Of a stretch of DNA of 40,437 nucleotides, positions 21,794-30,072 are shown one piece after another; within the stretch, counting starts at the first letter, position 1, and each line of letters opens with the position of its first letter. The translations under genes and the position numbers were made by a program. The stretch is taken from assembly GCA_005880055.1 (NCBI GenBank), contig VBJS01000004.1, positions 1 through 40,437 of the forward strand. The letters are read 5' to 3'. The DNA is from Chloroflexota bacterium. Its GTDB lineage: Bacteria; Chloroflexota; Dehalococcoidia; SM23-28-2; RBG-16-64-32. Under the pieces are notes generated by a model. It was not told where the DNA came from. It saw nothing but the letters and a program-made list of their open reading frames with translations, and did not search any database.

Positions 21794-23118
21794 GGATCGC
21801 GAAAGGCGCCGTCGAAGCCCGTGCGCTAATCCGTCGAGCGCCGCTGGAAGCGCCCCAGCTGCCGCCCGCGATGCGCGAGGCCATCCGTCGCGTCTTCGGC
21901 GCGGAGTTGGACGCGGCCGGTGTTGTGCAACGGGTGCTTCGCGATGTCCGGGAAGAAGGCGACACGGCGCTCCGCCGTTACAACGAGGCACTGGACGGGG
22001 TACCGAGTTCGGTGCCCCTCCAAGTATCCAAGGACGAGATTCAGCGGGCCTACTCGCGAGTGCACAAGGATGTTGTGAGCGCCCTGCAGCGGGCTGCTGA
22101 GCGCATCACTGCCTACCACAAGGTTCAGCTCGAGTACTCGCTGCGCTCGTTTGACTGCGAGGGCATCGGCCAAGTAGTGCGGCCCATCGAACGGGTGGGC
22201 ATTTATGTACCCGGGACAAGCGTGGTATATCCATCAACCGTGCTGATGACCGCAATTCCCGCGCGCGTGGCCGGCGTCGGGGAGCTAATCATGACGACGC
22301 CCGCGGCCGAGGACGGAAGGGTCTCGCCACTCAAGCTCGTGGCTGCGGACATCGCCAACGTCACCGCCGTCTACCGAGGCGGGGGCGCCCAGGCGATCGC
22401 CGCCATGGCGTACGGTACGGAGACCGTACCGCGCGTGCACAAGATCTGCGGGCCCGGAGGCATCTTCCCGACGCTCGCGAAGAAGTCCGTCTACGGAGAG
22501 GTGGGAATAGACGGCGTATTCGGCCCATCAGAGACCGTTGTTATCGCGGACGAACAGGCGCGTCCGGAGCTTGTGGCGGCGGACCTCATCGCGGGGGCAG
22601 AGCATGATCAGCTCGCGACCGCGCTCCTCCTTACGCCTTCCGAGGACCTCGCGAAAGCTGTCGATAGGGAGGTGGCTGGCCGGTTGGCTTCGCTGGAGCG
22701 GCGAGATGTGACCGCCGCCAGCCTGGAGGCGCGGGGCGGCATCGCGCTGGTCGAGTCGGTTGAAGAAGCCTTCGCGCTCGCCAATGAGTTCGCGCCGGAG
22801 CACCTGTGCCTGCACCTGCGCGATGCAGAATCCCACCTCTCGTCCGTGCGTAACGCCGGATGCGTGTTCGTGGGGGAGACGGCCGTAGAGTCGATAGGCG
22901 ACTACACGGCCGGCCCGAGTCACGTCATGCCGACGGCAGGGAGCGCCGTCTTCGCCTCACCGCTAGGTGTGCACGATTTCCTGAAGGTAACCAGCGTCGT
23001 CCGCCTGCGTCAGGAAGATATGGATGAAGTCGCGCCTCCCGCCGCGGCCATAGCGCGAGCGGAGGGCCTGGCGGGCCACGCTCAGGCAATCGACGCCAGG
23101 ATGAAGACCGGACGATGA
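21790..23118 (+). CDS. hisD: Histidinol dehydrogenase HisD
   Basis: A 442-residue zinc enzyme that oxidises histidinol to histidine in two NAD-dependent steps, the end of the pathway. Signatures include VGIYVPGTSVVYPSTVLMTAIPA, KICGPGG, the substrate region FGPSETVVIAD, AEHDQLATALLLT and the C-terminal GPSHVMPTAGSA and HDFLK. The GTG at 21790, inside the upstream stop (GTGA), gives a normal length; the open frame runs 63 codons further upstream but overlaps the phospholipase-like gene. The stop overlaps the hisC start (ATGA). Confidence 0.95.
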   Translation: MRIAKGAVEARALIRRAPLEAPQLPPAMREAIRRVFGAELDAAGVVQRVLRDVREEGDTALRRYNEALDGVPSSVPLQVSKDEIQRAYSRVHKDVVSALQRAAERITAYHKVQLEYSLRSFDCEGIGQVVRPIERVGIYVPGTSVVYPSTVLMTAIPARVAGVGELIMTTPAAEDGRVSPLKLVAADIANVTAVYRGGGAQAIAAMAYGTETVPRVHKICGPGGIFPTLAKKSVYGEVGIDGVFGPSETVVIADEQARPELVAADLIAGAEHDQLATALLLTPSEDLAKAVDREVAGRLASLERRDVTAASLEARGGIALVESVEEAFALANEFAPEHLCLHLRDAESHLSSVRNAGCVFVGETAVESIGDYTAGPSHVMPTAGSAVFASPLGVHDFLKVTSVVRLRQEDMDEVAPPAAAIARAEGLAGHAQAIDARMKTGR

Positions 23119-24239
23119 ACGACGGACAGCGCGCAAACCGGAAGAACATCACGGAACTGGTCCAGCCGCATCTGCTGGATCTGCCCGGCTACACACCCGT
23201 GGAGCCGGTTGACGTGATGGCGAGACGGCTGGGCGTGCCGGAAGACCGCATCGCGAAACTGGACGGCAACGAGAACCCGTACGGGCCCTCGCCGAAGGTC
23301 GCCGAGGCGCTATCTCGCTATCGCTACTATCACATCTACCCCGATCCCGCCCAGCGCAATGTCCGCGAGGCGATCGGCCGGTACCTGGACGTCGACTCAG
23401 AGCAGGTAGTGCTCGGGTCCGGGTCCGATGAGTTGCTGGCGCTGGCGGCGCAACTCTTTCTTGCCCCCGGCGATACGCTCCTCGATGCGCCGCCCACGTT
23501 CGGGATGTACGAGTTCCTCGGCCGTCTGCACAACGCCCGTATCGTCGAGGTGCCCCGGCGGGAAGACTTCGAGATCGACATGCCGGCACTGGAATCGGCG
23601 CTGGCCCGAGGGGCCAAACTCTTGTACCTTGCCTCGCCGAATAATCCGACGGGAAACACTCTTTCCCCGCAGGATCTGGATCGGCTGCTGAGCTTCAACA
23701 CCGTGGTCGTCATCGACGAGGCCTACGCTGAGTTCGCGGGTCAGACGTTCGTGGAGCTGACGACCCACTACGACAACCTGATCGTCGTGCGCACATTCAG
23801 CAAGTGGGCGGGACTGGCCGGGCTGCGGGCAGGCTACGCGGTGTTCCCCAAACCGTTGGTGCCCATCCTCTGGAGCATGAAGGTGCCGTACAACCTCGGC
23901 GTGGCCGCCGAGCAGGCGGTCCTCGCGTCCCTGGAGGACGCGGACTACCTGCGCGACAACGTCCGCCGTATCGTCGAGGAGCGCGAACGGATGGCGGCGC
24001 GCCTCAACGACCTCGGTTGGGTACGTCCGTATCCCTCGCGCGCCAACTTCATCCTCTGCGAGATCCAGCGCTTGCCTGCCCGCAACGTGCGGGACGAGCT
24101 GCGCAAGCGGGGCATCCTTACGCGTTACTTCGACTCGGCCGGGTTGCACAACTGCCTGCGTATCAGCGTCGGACGGCCGCGGGACACCGACCGCGTGATC
24201 GAGGCGCTCACGGAGATCGGCGAGGGCGTCCGTGCCTGA
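23115..24239 (+). CDS. hisC: Histidinol-phosphate aminotransferase HisC
   Basis: A 374-residue PLP enzyme (fold type I) that transaminates imidazole-acetol phosphate with glutamate. Motifs: KLDGNENPYGPSP at the start, LGSGSDELL, ASPNNPTGN, VVIDEAYAEF, and the PLP lysine in RTFSKWAGLAGLRAGYAV, with LRISVGRPRDTD at the end. The ATG overlaps hisD by 4 nt and the 3' end overlaps hisB by 8 nt, so the his genes are translationally linked. Confidence 0.95.
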   Translation: MNDGQRANRKNITELVQPHLLDLPGYTPVEPVDVMARRLGVPEDRIAKLDGNENPYGPSPKVAEALSRYRYYHIYPDPAQRNVREAIGRYLDVDSEQVVLGSGSDELLALAAQLFLAPGDTLLDAPPTFGMYEFLGRLHNARIVEVPRREDFEIDMPALESALARGAKLLYLASPNNPTGNTLSPQDLDRLLSFNTVVVIDEAYAEFAGQTFVELTTHYDNLIVVRTFSKWAGLAGLRAGYAVFPKPLVPILWSMKVPYNLGVAAEQAVLASLEDADYLRDNVRRIVEERERMAARLNDLGWVRPYPSRANFILCEIQRLPARNVRDELRKRGILTRYFDSAGLHNCLRISVGRPRDTDRVIEALTEIGEGVRA

Positions 24240-24825
24240 ACGCCGCGCAACAGTCGCCCGCGAGACGCGCGAGACCAAGATCAGCCTGGAGCTTGCGCTC
24301 GATGGCAGTGGGCGCTACCAGGTGCGAACCGGGATCGGCATGCTGGACCACCTGCTGGAGCAACTGGCGAAGCACGCATTGTTCGACATAACCATCGAGG
24401 CGAGCGGCGACATCGAGCGTGACCCGCATCACCTGATCGAGGACCTGGGGTTGACGCTCGGACGCGCGCTCGACCAGGCGCTCGGGGAGCGGCGCGGCAT
24501 CATCCGCTTCGGCCACGCCGTCGTCCCAATGGACGAGGCGCTGGTGCTTGTTGCGCTGGACCTGGGCGGCCGGCCTTACGCGGCGGTCGACCTGAAGTTC
24601 GAGCGCGAGAGCATCGGCGAGTTGCCGACGGAGAACATCGCGCACTTCCTGGAGGGGCTGGCACAGGAAGGCCGCCTGAACCTCCACGTCCGTGAGCTGG
24701 CCGGCGGCAACGACCATCACCGCGCGGAATCCGCGTTCAAGGCCCTCGCCCGTGCGCTATCGGCCGCCGTCCGCGTCGATGAGCGGCTCGCGGGGCAGGT
24801 GCCGAGCACGAAGGACGTACTTTAG
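24232..24825 (+). CDS. hisB: Imidazoleglycerol-phosphate dehydratase HisB
   Basis: A 197-residue manganese enzyme that dehydrates imidazoleglycerol phosphate. Duplicated metal motifs are present: MLDHLLEQLAKH, DPHHLIEDLGL and NDHHRAESAFKALARAL, with the C-terminal PSTKDVL. It is monofunctional, lacking the histidinol phosphatase domain of enteric HisB. The start is GTG at 24232, inside the hisC 3' end. hisH, hisA, hisF and hisI are not in this cluster. Confidence 0.96.
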   Translation: MPERRATVARETRETKISLELALDGSGRYQVRTGIGMLDHLLEQLAKHALFDITIEASGDIERDPHHLIEDLGLTLGRALDQALGERRGIIRFGHAVVPMDEALVLVALDLGGRPYAAVDLKFERESIGELPTENIAHFLEGLAQEGRLNLHVRELAGGNDHHRAESAFKALARALSAAVRVDERLAGQVPSTKDVL

Positions 24826-24827
24826 GG

Positions 24828-25283
24828 GTGGCTGATCTGGAAGCCGCGATGCTGGCGCGGCACCCGAGCGTGCTCCCGAAGCACCTGATAATGCTCGCCG
24901 CCTCCGGCATCGCTTATGAAAACGGCAAGATACTAATGGTCCGCGATCTCCAGGGCTTCTGGGCGGGCGTCGGCGGCTGGGTGGATCCGGGCGAAACGCC
25001 CGAGCAGGCGATCGTCCGCGAGGTACGCGAGGAGCTGGGTGTGGATGCCGCGGTTGTCAAACATTTCCGCCCGTTCATTGCGTGGAACGTCCGCCAGCAG
25101 GAGCCACCGGTAAGCTTCCTGCTATTCCCGCACCGCATCAAGCTCAGCTCGTTCGACGTGGCGCTCGATCCGGCGGAACTGTCAGACGTAGCGTGGGTGC
25201 CGCCCGAGGAGTTGGACGGGTACGAAATGCTACCGCCGATCAGGGCGATTTACCGCGACCGGCTGAGCGAATGGCTGGCGTGA
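24828..25283 (+). CDS. NUDIX hydrolase
   Basis: A 151-residue pyrophosphohydrolase. The Nudix box fits the consensus exactly: GWVDPGETPEQAIV then REVREELGV (about residues 47-69). The preceding FWAGVGGW and the following FRPFIAWNV are typical of the ADP-ribose/NADH-like subgroup, but the substrate cannot be read from the sequence. The GTG start is 2 nt after the hisB stop, so it is the last gene of the his operon. The convergent purS ends 86 nt away. Confidence 0.88.
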   Translation: MADLEAAMLARHPSVLPKHLIMLAASGIAYENGKILMVRDLQGFWAGVGGWVDPGETPEQAIVREVREELGVDAAVVKHFRPFIAWNVRQQEPPVSFLLFPHRIKLSSFDVALDPAELSDVAWVPPEELDGYEMLPPIRAIYRDRLSEWLA

Positions 25284-25369
25284 ATCCCCACGCGGGGTCA
25301 GGTTTCAACCTGACACGGGGGACGGGTTGAGAGCTGATGACTGTTAGCCGACCGCTGACCGCTAAACGG
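25284..25369. repeat. Intergenic hairpin and degenerate repeat between nudix and purS
   Basis: GTCAGGTT (25297-25304) pairs with AACCTGAC (25307-25314), flanked by G/C runs; after it comes an AGCTGATGAC/GCCGACCGCTGACCGC pattern with several GCTGA-like units, then TAGCCG...CGGCTA. It sits between two convergent genes and could terminate both, although no T run follows. Such elements are common intergenic repeats. Confidence 0.5.
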
Positions 25370-25627
25370 CTAGCCCTTCACCTGCTCGACCGCCAAGCGG
25401 AAACCCTCGATCACCGGGTTCGCCAGCAACTTGCGGCACATCTCCGTCACCTGGGCTTCCGCCTTCTTCTTGCTCGCGGCATCGAGGCGGATCTCCATGT
25501 ACTTGCCGGCGCGCACGGAGCCCACCTCAGTGAAGCCGAGCGAGTGGAGCGCGCCCTGGATGGTGAGTCCCTCAGGGTCGTTGACGGTCGGCTTCAGGCT
25601 CACCTCCACGCGCGCCAGGAACTGCAT
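25370..25627 (-). CDS. purS: Phosphoribosylformylglycinamidine synthase subunit PurS
   Basis: An 85-residue bridging subunit of the PurLQS amidotransferase (step 4 of purine synthesis). The pattern VEVSLKPTVNDPEGLTIQGALHSLGF and RAGKYMEIRL is diagnostic, and the length is normal. The ATG at 25627 shares one base with the DinB-like gene's stop (TGATG). purQ and purL are not in the window. It is the last gene of purB-purC-PPOX-DinB-purS. Confidence 0.95.
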   Translation of the reverse strand: MQFLARVEVSLKPTVNDPEGLTIQGALHSLGFTEVGSVRAGKYMEIRLDAASKKKAEAQVTEMCRKLLANPVIEGFRLAVEQVKG

Positions 25628-26208
25628 CACGCCGCCGGGTAGGCCGGGTCGGATTTGATGCGCTCGATCTGCTGGATGTGGTCCATGCCGTGCAGGCGGT
25701 GGAACACCATCCACTCCTTCGCGGTAAGCTGGCCGAAGAGCGGGTGCGGGAAGGTCCTATCGAGGTGCGGCGCGCCGTCGAGAGAGTCGAGCAGCGTCCG
25801 GGTCTCGGCGAAGAAGCTCGCCAGCTGCCCGCGGAGGTCCTCCAACGGGAAGGATTCGCACTCCGGCAACTCCACGCCCATCTTGCGTACCGGCTCGGCC
25901 TCCGACGGCGGTGGGACGCCGGCCATCTCGGCGGCCTGCCGGTTGAGGCCGCGCTCGCTCACGAGGTAGTGGCCGATCACCTCTTTCGGGCACCACTTCG
26001 GCCCTTCGCCGGCGGCCGGCGACTCGGGTCCGCCCTCCAGTACGGTGGGGTGCGTCAGCGCCTGCGCCGCCGTCATCGCGGACAGGCAGCGCTCCCAGTC
26101 CTCGGCTGTGCGCTCCATGAGCGCCGCGAGCGCGTCCGCGGGCTTGGCAGCCTGGCTTCGCATGTAGTCTCGCCCGGCCTTCATTAGGTCGCTTCCTTGC
26201 TGGGTCAT
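25627..26208 (-). CDS. DinB-like superfamily protein
   Basis: A 193-residue four-helix-bundle protein of the DinB/YfiT type. Likely metal ligands are the His in KEVIGHYLVSE (helix 2) and the two His in FHRLHGMDHIQQIERIK. This family includes thiol-dependent transferases (bacillithiol, mycothiol) and many members without known function. It sits inside a purine operon with 1-nt contact to purS and 10 nt after the PPOX gene, so co-expression is expected, but no purine-related function is known. Confidence 0.75.
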   Translation of the reverse strand: MTQQGSDLMKAGRDYMRSQAAKPADALAALMERTAEDWERCLSAMTAAQALTHPTVLEGGPESPAAGEGPKWCPKEVIGHYLVSERGLNRQAAEMAGVPPPSEAEPVRKMGVELPECESFPLEDLRGQLASFFAETRTLLDSLDGAPHLDRTFPHPLFGQLTAKEWMVFHRLHGMDHIQQIERIKSDPAYPAA

Positions 26209-26218
26209 CGCTTTGCTC

Positions 26219-26632
26219 CTAACTTGTCTCGAACCCTTCCGTCCGCCACTTTAGCGGCCGCACGTGGATCGCCACCGAGTCCCAGTCGGCCGTGTCGCGG
26301 GCGTAAGCGCGGCCTGCCGCCTCGCCAAGATAGCGCATGGCCACCCGTTCCCGCCAGACGTTGTCGAGCGGGCTGCCGACGCGCGCGGTGCCCTGGACGT
26401 AGACAGCCTGGTAGGGAAGCGCCTGCGTGAAGATGCAGAGGGCGGCGTATCCCTTGTGGGCGATGTTGTCCAGCTTTTGCGCGCCCCGGAAGCTGCCGAC
26501 GATGAACTCGCGCCCGTCGTATTCGTACCAGACGGGCGTTACGTGCGGCTGGCCGTCCGGCCGGACGCTGGCGAAGGCGGCGACGTTCGGGGCGCGGAGG
26601 AACTCCTGCACGTCCGGCGCGAGGGCGGTCAT
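26219..26632 (-). CDS. Pyridoxamine 5'-phosphate oxidase-like (PPOX, split beta-barrel) protein
   Basis: A 137-residue flavin or F420-binding split barrel. The signature is the start FASVRPDGQPHVTPVWYEYDGREFIVGS followed by KLDNIAHKGYAALCIF. This pattern matches the PPOX class F420-dependent family, whose members reduce or oxidise varied small molecules; the cofactor cannot be decided here. It is encoded between purC (7-nt gap) and the DinB-like gene. Confidence 0.82.
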   Translation of the reverse strand: MTALAPDVQEFLRAPNVAAFASVRPDGQPHVTPVWYEYDGREFIVGSFRGAQKLDNIAHKGYAALCIFTQALPYQAVYVQGTARVGSPLDNVWRERVAMRYLGEAAGRAYARDTADWDSVAIHVRPLKWRTEGFETS

Positions 26633-26639
26633 CGCCGGC

Positions 26640-27536
26640 TCACGGCGTTATCAGGTCGCGGCCGGTTAGGCGGGTGAACGCCTCGCGGTACTTCTCAGCA
26701 GTCTTCTCGATGACGCCAGGCGGCAGCTCGGGCCCCGGAGGCTCGCGGTCCCAGCCGATCTCTGTGAGGTAATCGCGGACGTACTGCTTATCGAAGCTCG
26801 GTTGAGGGCCGCCGCGCTTGTACTGGTCGGCCGGCCAGAAGCGGCTGGAGTCCGGCGTCAGGCACTCGTCGATCAGGATAACCTCGTCGTCCAGCCAGCC
26901 GAACTCGAACTTGGTGTCGGCGATGATGATCCCCCGCTCACGAGCATAGTCGCGGCCGTATCGGTAGACCGCCAGGCTGCGCAGCGCGACGGCGTTCGCC
27001 GCCTGCTCCCCGGCCAGCTCGACAACCTGGTCGTAGGTGATCGGCAGGTCGTGGCCCTCGGACTCTTTCGTCGTGGGCGTGAAGAGCGGCTCGAAAAGCT
27101 CCTGGCTCTCTTTCAGACCCGGGGTTAGCTTTATCCCGGAGATCGAGCGGTCGCGCTGATAGTCCAGCCAGGCGGAACCCGAGAGGTAGCCGCGCACCAC
27201 GCACTCCACGTCGATTCGCTGCGCCTTGTGCACGACCATCGCCCGCCCGACCATCTCGCGCGGCAGTTCCACCGATACGCCGTCCACGCGGGTTGAGTCG
27301 ACGACGTTGAGGAAGTGGTTCGGGACGATGTCGCCGGTGCGCTCGAACCAGAAGGCGGAAAGCTGGGTGAGGACAGCGCCCTTGTCGGGGATGCCGGTCG
27401 GCAGGACGACGTCGAACGCAGAGATGCGGTCTGTAGCAACGATCAGGAGCTTGTCGTCCAGGTCATAGATATCGCGCACCTTGCCGCGAGCGAGGAGCGG
27501 CAGGTCGAGTTCGGACTGCGTGAGTGTTGCGGTCAC
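26640..27536 (-). CDS. purC: Phosphoribosylaminoimidazole-succinocarboxamide synthase PurC
   Basis: A 298-residue ligase that joins CAIR and aspartate with ATP (step 8 of purine synthesis). Motifs: LLARGKVRDIYDL (ATP site), TDRISAFDVVLPTGIPDKG, ECVVRGYLSGSAW, IADTKFEFGW and DECLTPDSSRFWP. It is the long class (about 300 residues) seen in eukaryotes and some bacteria. The GTG start overlaps the purB stop (GTGA), so the products of two steps that share intermediates are coupled. Confidence 0.96.
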   Translation of the reverse strand: MTATLTQSELDLPLLARGKVRDIYDLDDKLLIVATDRISAFDVVLPTGIPDKGAVLTQLSAFWFERTGDIVPNHFLNVVDSTRVDGVSVELPREMVGRAMVVHKAQRIDVECVVRGYLSGSAWLDYQRDRSISGIKLTPGLKESQELFEPLFTPTTKESEGHDLPITYDQVVELAGEQAANAVALRSLAVYRYGRDYARERGIIIADTKFEFGWLDDEVILIDECLTPDSSRFWPADQYKRGGPQPSFDKQYVRDYLTEIGWDREPPGPELPPGVIEKTAEKYREAFTRLTGRDLITP

Positions 27537-28822
27537 AGGCCTAACCTCCGAAAGCTGTCGTCCACGTGCTTGATGTACTGGCGGTAGTCGAAGATCGAGG
27601 CTAGTTCATCGCGCGAAAGACGCTTGTTCACGTCGGAGTCATCGAGCAGGAAGTCGAGGAATGGCTTTCGTTCTTCCCAGGCTAGCATCGCGTTACGTTG
27701 GACGACCTTGTAAGCCTGCTGGCGGTTCATTCCCTTCTCGACGAGGGCCAGCATTACGCGCTGGGAAAACGGCAGCCCGTAACTCATCTCGATGTTCTCT
27801 CGCATACGCTCCGGGTAGACCCGCATGCCGCTCACGATCTCCGTGAAAAGATCCAGCATGTAATCCAGCAGGATGCAGGCGTCCGGCAGCACTACACGTT
27901 CAACCGACGAGTGCGAGATGTCTCTCTCGTGCCAGAGAGCGACGTCCTCCATCGCGGCCACGGCGTAGCCGCGAAAGAGGCGCGCCAGGCCGCAGATGCG
28001 CTCGCACTTCTCGGGGTTGCGCTTGTGGGGCATCGAGGAGGACCCGGTCTGGCCTTCGGAGAACGGCTCCTCGACCTCCAGGACTTCGGTGCGCTGCAGG
28101 TGGCGGATCTCCGTCGCGAACTTCTCGAGGCTCGCCGCGATGACGGCGAGAGTCGAGACGTACATGGCGTGGCGGTCTCGGGCGACCACCTGCGTGGAGA
28201 CGGGCTCGACGAGCAGGCCGAGTTCGCCGCAGACCTCGTCCTCGAGGTCGGGCGGGACGGTGGCGTGCGAGCCGACGGGCCCCGATATCTTGCCGACGGC
28301 AACCTGCTCCTTGGCGTGCGTCAGCCGGTGAGATGCGCGGCGCACCTCGTCCCACCAGCCGGCAAGCTTAAGGCCGAACGAGGTGGGCTCAGCGTGGACT
28401 CCGTGGCTGCGGCCCATCGTCAGTGTGTCCTTGTGCTCGCGTGCACGGTCGCCGATCGGCTCCATGAGCGCGTGCACGTCCTCCTCGAGGATCTCGGTCG
28501 CTTCGATGAGGCGAAGCGCGAGGGCGGTGTCTTCGACATCGTAGGAGGTGAGTCCTAGGTGGACGAAGCGCGACTCGTCGCCGAGGCTGTCGGCCAACGA
28601 GCGGATGAATGCGTTGAAGTCGTGGTGCATCTCGCGCTCATAATCCGCCCAGCGCTTCGCGTCATAGCTCGCCTTGCGGATCCGTTCGATTGCATCACGC
28701 GGGATAACGCCCCGCCGCGCCCAGGCCTCGCAGACGGCGATCTCGACGCGCAGCCACTTCTGGAGCTTGTTCTCCTCTGACCAGACGGCGGCCATGCGCG
28801 GCCGCGAATAGCGCTCGATCAC
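27533..28822 (-). CDS. purB: Adenylosuccinate lyase PurB
   Basis: A 429-residue lyase that releases fumarate from SAICAR and from adenylosuccinate. It begins IERYSRPRMAAVWSEENKLQKW, contains GLTSYDVEDTALALR, TMGRSHGVHAEPTSFG, and the superfamily signature GSSSMPHKRNP. I chose GTG at 28822, directly before the conserved start; the frame is open 29 codons further but those residues do not resemble PurB. The ribosome site is weak, so the start is not certain. First gene of its operon. Confidence 0.94.
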   Translation of the reverse strand: MIERYSRPRMAAVWSEENKLQKWLRVEIAVCEAWARRGVIPRDAIERIRKASYDAKRWADYEREMHHDFNAFIRSLADSLGDESRFVHLGLTSYDVEDTALALRLIEATEILEEDVHALMEPIGDRAREHKDTLTMGRSHGVHAEPTSFGLKLAGWWDEVRRASHRLTHAKEQVAVGKISGPVGSHATVPPDLEDEVCGELGLLVEPVSTQVVARDRHAMYVSTLAVIAASLEKFATEIRHLQRTEVLEVEEPFSEGQTGSSSMPHKRNPEKCERICGLARLFRGYAVAAMEDVALWHERDISHSSVERVVLPDACILLDYMLDLFTEIVSGMRVYPERMRENIEMSYGLPFSQRVMLALVEKGMNRQQAYKVVQRNAMLAWEERKPFLDFLLDDSDVNKRLSRDELASIFDYRQYIKHVDDSFRRLGL

Positions 28823-29364
28823 GGCTGTAGCCGGGGGAAGCTGGCTGCGGGCACGAGGCCATGTTATGGCATGCGGAAGGGAGCGGGGAAGAGGCTCGGG
28901 GTACATCACTGACAGAAGACAGAGGATTGATCGAGGGCTAAATCCGGCCCGACACGTTCGAGCTAGCGTGATTTTCGGAGGTCAGGTTGGCTCTGGCGCT
29001 CTCAACGGACGCGGTGCGCCGCGCACCCCGTCAGATCCTTCCTTGGTCAGGACGACACGGCCAACAGGTAGCGAGACGGCGGACTGCATCGGCAAGCCCA
29101 AGCGGCAGCGGGCGGCGCCGTAGCCCGGGTGGCTTTCAGCCGTTCGCCCCGCCCTCTGGCTAGGCCTTGAGCCATCAGGCAGAGCCGGAGTCTCGAACGC
29201 CAAGTTGCCTCTGCTGTCCCGAACGGCGCGTGATGTCCGGAGTGACGCTGGGACAGATCCCTCCACTTCGTCCTTCCGGGGAAGACTTCGGTCGGGATGA
29301 CAGGACTGTCATAGGCGCTGCTCCGCTCATCCTGAGGCATTCGTAGGATGAGCGGAGCAGCCGC
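28823..29364. repeat. Non-coding stretch with interspersed repeat remnants
   Basis: No gene is supported in these 540 bases. The right part (29252-29302) holds a copy of the repeat family seen at 344-525 (minus strand TGTCATCCCGACC... then GAAGTGGAGGGATCTG). Its translation gives the familiar PTEVFPGRTKWRDLSQ pseudo-protein. The middle (about 28980-29250) is GC-rich with open frames on both strands but no ribosome site or recognisable domain. The left end must contain the purB promoter, which I cannot place confidently. Confidence 0.6.
29314..29364. repeat. REP-like palindrome abutting the cupin stop codon
   Basis: CTGCTCCGCTCATCCT (29318-29333) pairs perfectly (16 bp) with 29345-29360 around an 11-nt loop, with a GGCG/CGCC extension over one bulged base. 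It resembles the dispersed 'CTCATCCTGAG...GGATGAGC' palindromes of many genomes. It begins directly after the stop of the minus-strand cupin gene and may act as its transcript end. Confidence 0.7.
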
Positions 29365-29688
29365 CTAGCGGAAGTCTTCGCGTGGCGGTGAGAAGCATTC
29401 GATGAGCAGGCACTCCTCTAGCGCCGTCACCTCGTGGGCTGATCCGCCGGGGATCATCCACGAATCTCCGGCTGACAGGTCGCGGACCTCGTCGCCAATC
29501 TGGAAGCGCAGGCGGCCGGACATCATGTAGCCCGTCTGCTCGTGCGGGTGGGTATGGCTCGGCACAACAGCGCCTTTCTCGAGGCGAATTTCACAGAGCA
29601 TCATCCGTTCGCCGTCCGTCATGATGCGGCGGAAGACGCCCGGCATCATCTCTACGGGCGCGACCTGGTTGTGCTCGATCATCGGCAT
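29365..29688 (-). CDS. Cupin domain protein
   Basis: A 107-residue single-domain cupin barrel. Motif 1 is VPSHTHPHEQTGYMMSGRLRF (two His, Glu), and motif 2 is GDSWMIPGGSAHEV (His), so a metal site is intact. Such proteins are often small dioxygenases, isomerases or sugar-binding proteins; the substrate is unknown. It is the last gene of purE-NTF2-unknown-cupin, 5 nt after its neighbour. Confidence 0.85.
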   Translation of the reverse strand: MPMIEHNQVAPVEMMPGVFRRIMTDGERMMLCEIRLEKGAVVPSHTHPHEQTGYMMSGRLRFQIGDEVRDLSAGDSWMIPGGSAHEVTALEECLLIECFSPPREDFR

Positions 29689-29693
29689 GGGGC

Positions 29694-30026
29694 TCAGTCC
29701 AGCTTGAGGTCGAGAAACGCCACGTTGCGCGGCACCGCATCGTGGTTGTGCGGCGCGACGAGGACGCCGTGCGCCTGCTCTTCCTGCTTGAGCACCGGCT
29801 CCAGCTGGTAGAGCTGTTCGACGACTGATGGGTCAATCGCCTCGTAAATGGTGACGAGCAGGCCGCCCCCATCCGATGTCGTCTCCGGCGTTGTGAAGGA
29901 GGTGATACGCGTGAACCCCATCGCCTTCAAGCCCTCGCGTCCCGCCTCGAAGGATTGCTTTATCTGGCGGCTAAACTCGTCTCGCTTTCCGGTCAAGATC
30001 TTCGCTACATGTACGCAGGCGACCAT
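29694..30026 (-). CDS. Conserved-looking protein of unknown function, ferredoxin-like size
   Basis: A 110-residue protein I do not recognise. It begins VACVHVAKILTGKRDEF, has a charged helix (RQIKQSFEAGREGLKAMGF), a beta segment (LLVTIYEAID) and ends PRNVAFLDLKLD. The size and alternating pattern are compatible with a dimeric alpha+beta barrel (antibiotic monooxygenase or EthD type), but no motif proves it. The ATG at 30026 is preceded by GAGGAGGAGAA, a clear ribosome site, which decides against an upstream in-frame start. Confidence 0.7.
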   Translation of the reverse strand: MVACVHVAKILTGKRDEFSRQIKQSFEAGREGLKAMGFTRITSFTTPETTSDGGGLLVTIYEAIDPSVVEQLYQLEPVLKQEEQAHGVLVAPHNHDAVPRNVAFLDLKLD

Positions 30027-30072
30027 TTCTCCTCCTCGTTGTTGGCAAATGGTGTTGGGGGTCAGTTTCAAT

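Noticed and set aside
29047..29340. Minus-strand ORF with PTEVFPGRTKWRDLSQ
   Set aside because: This too is a repeat translation, without ribosome site or domain.
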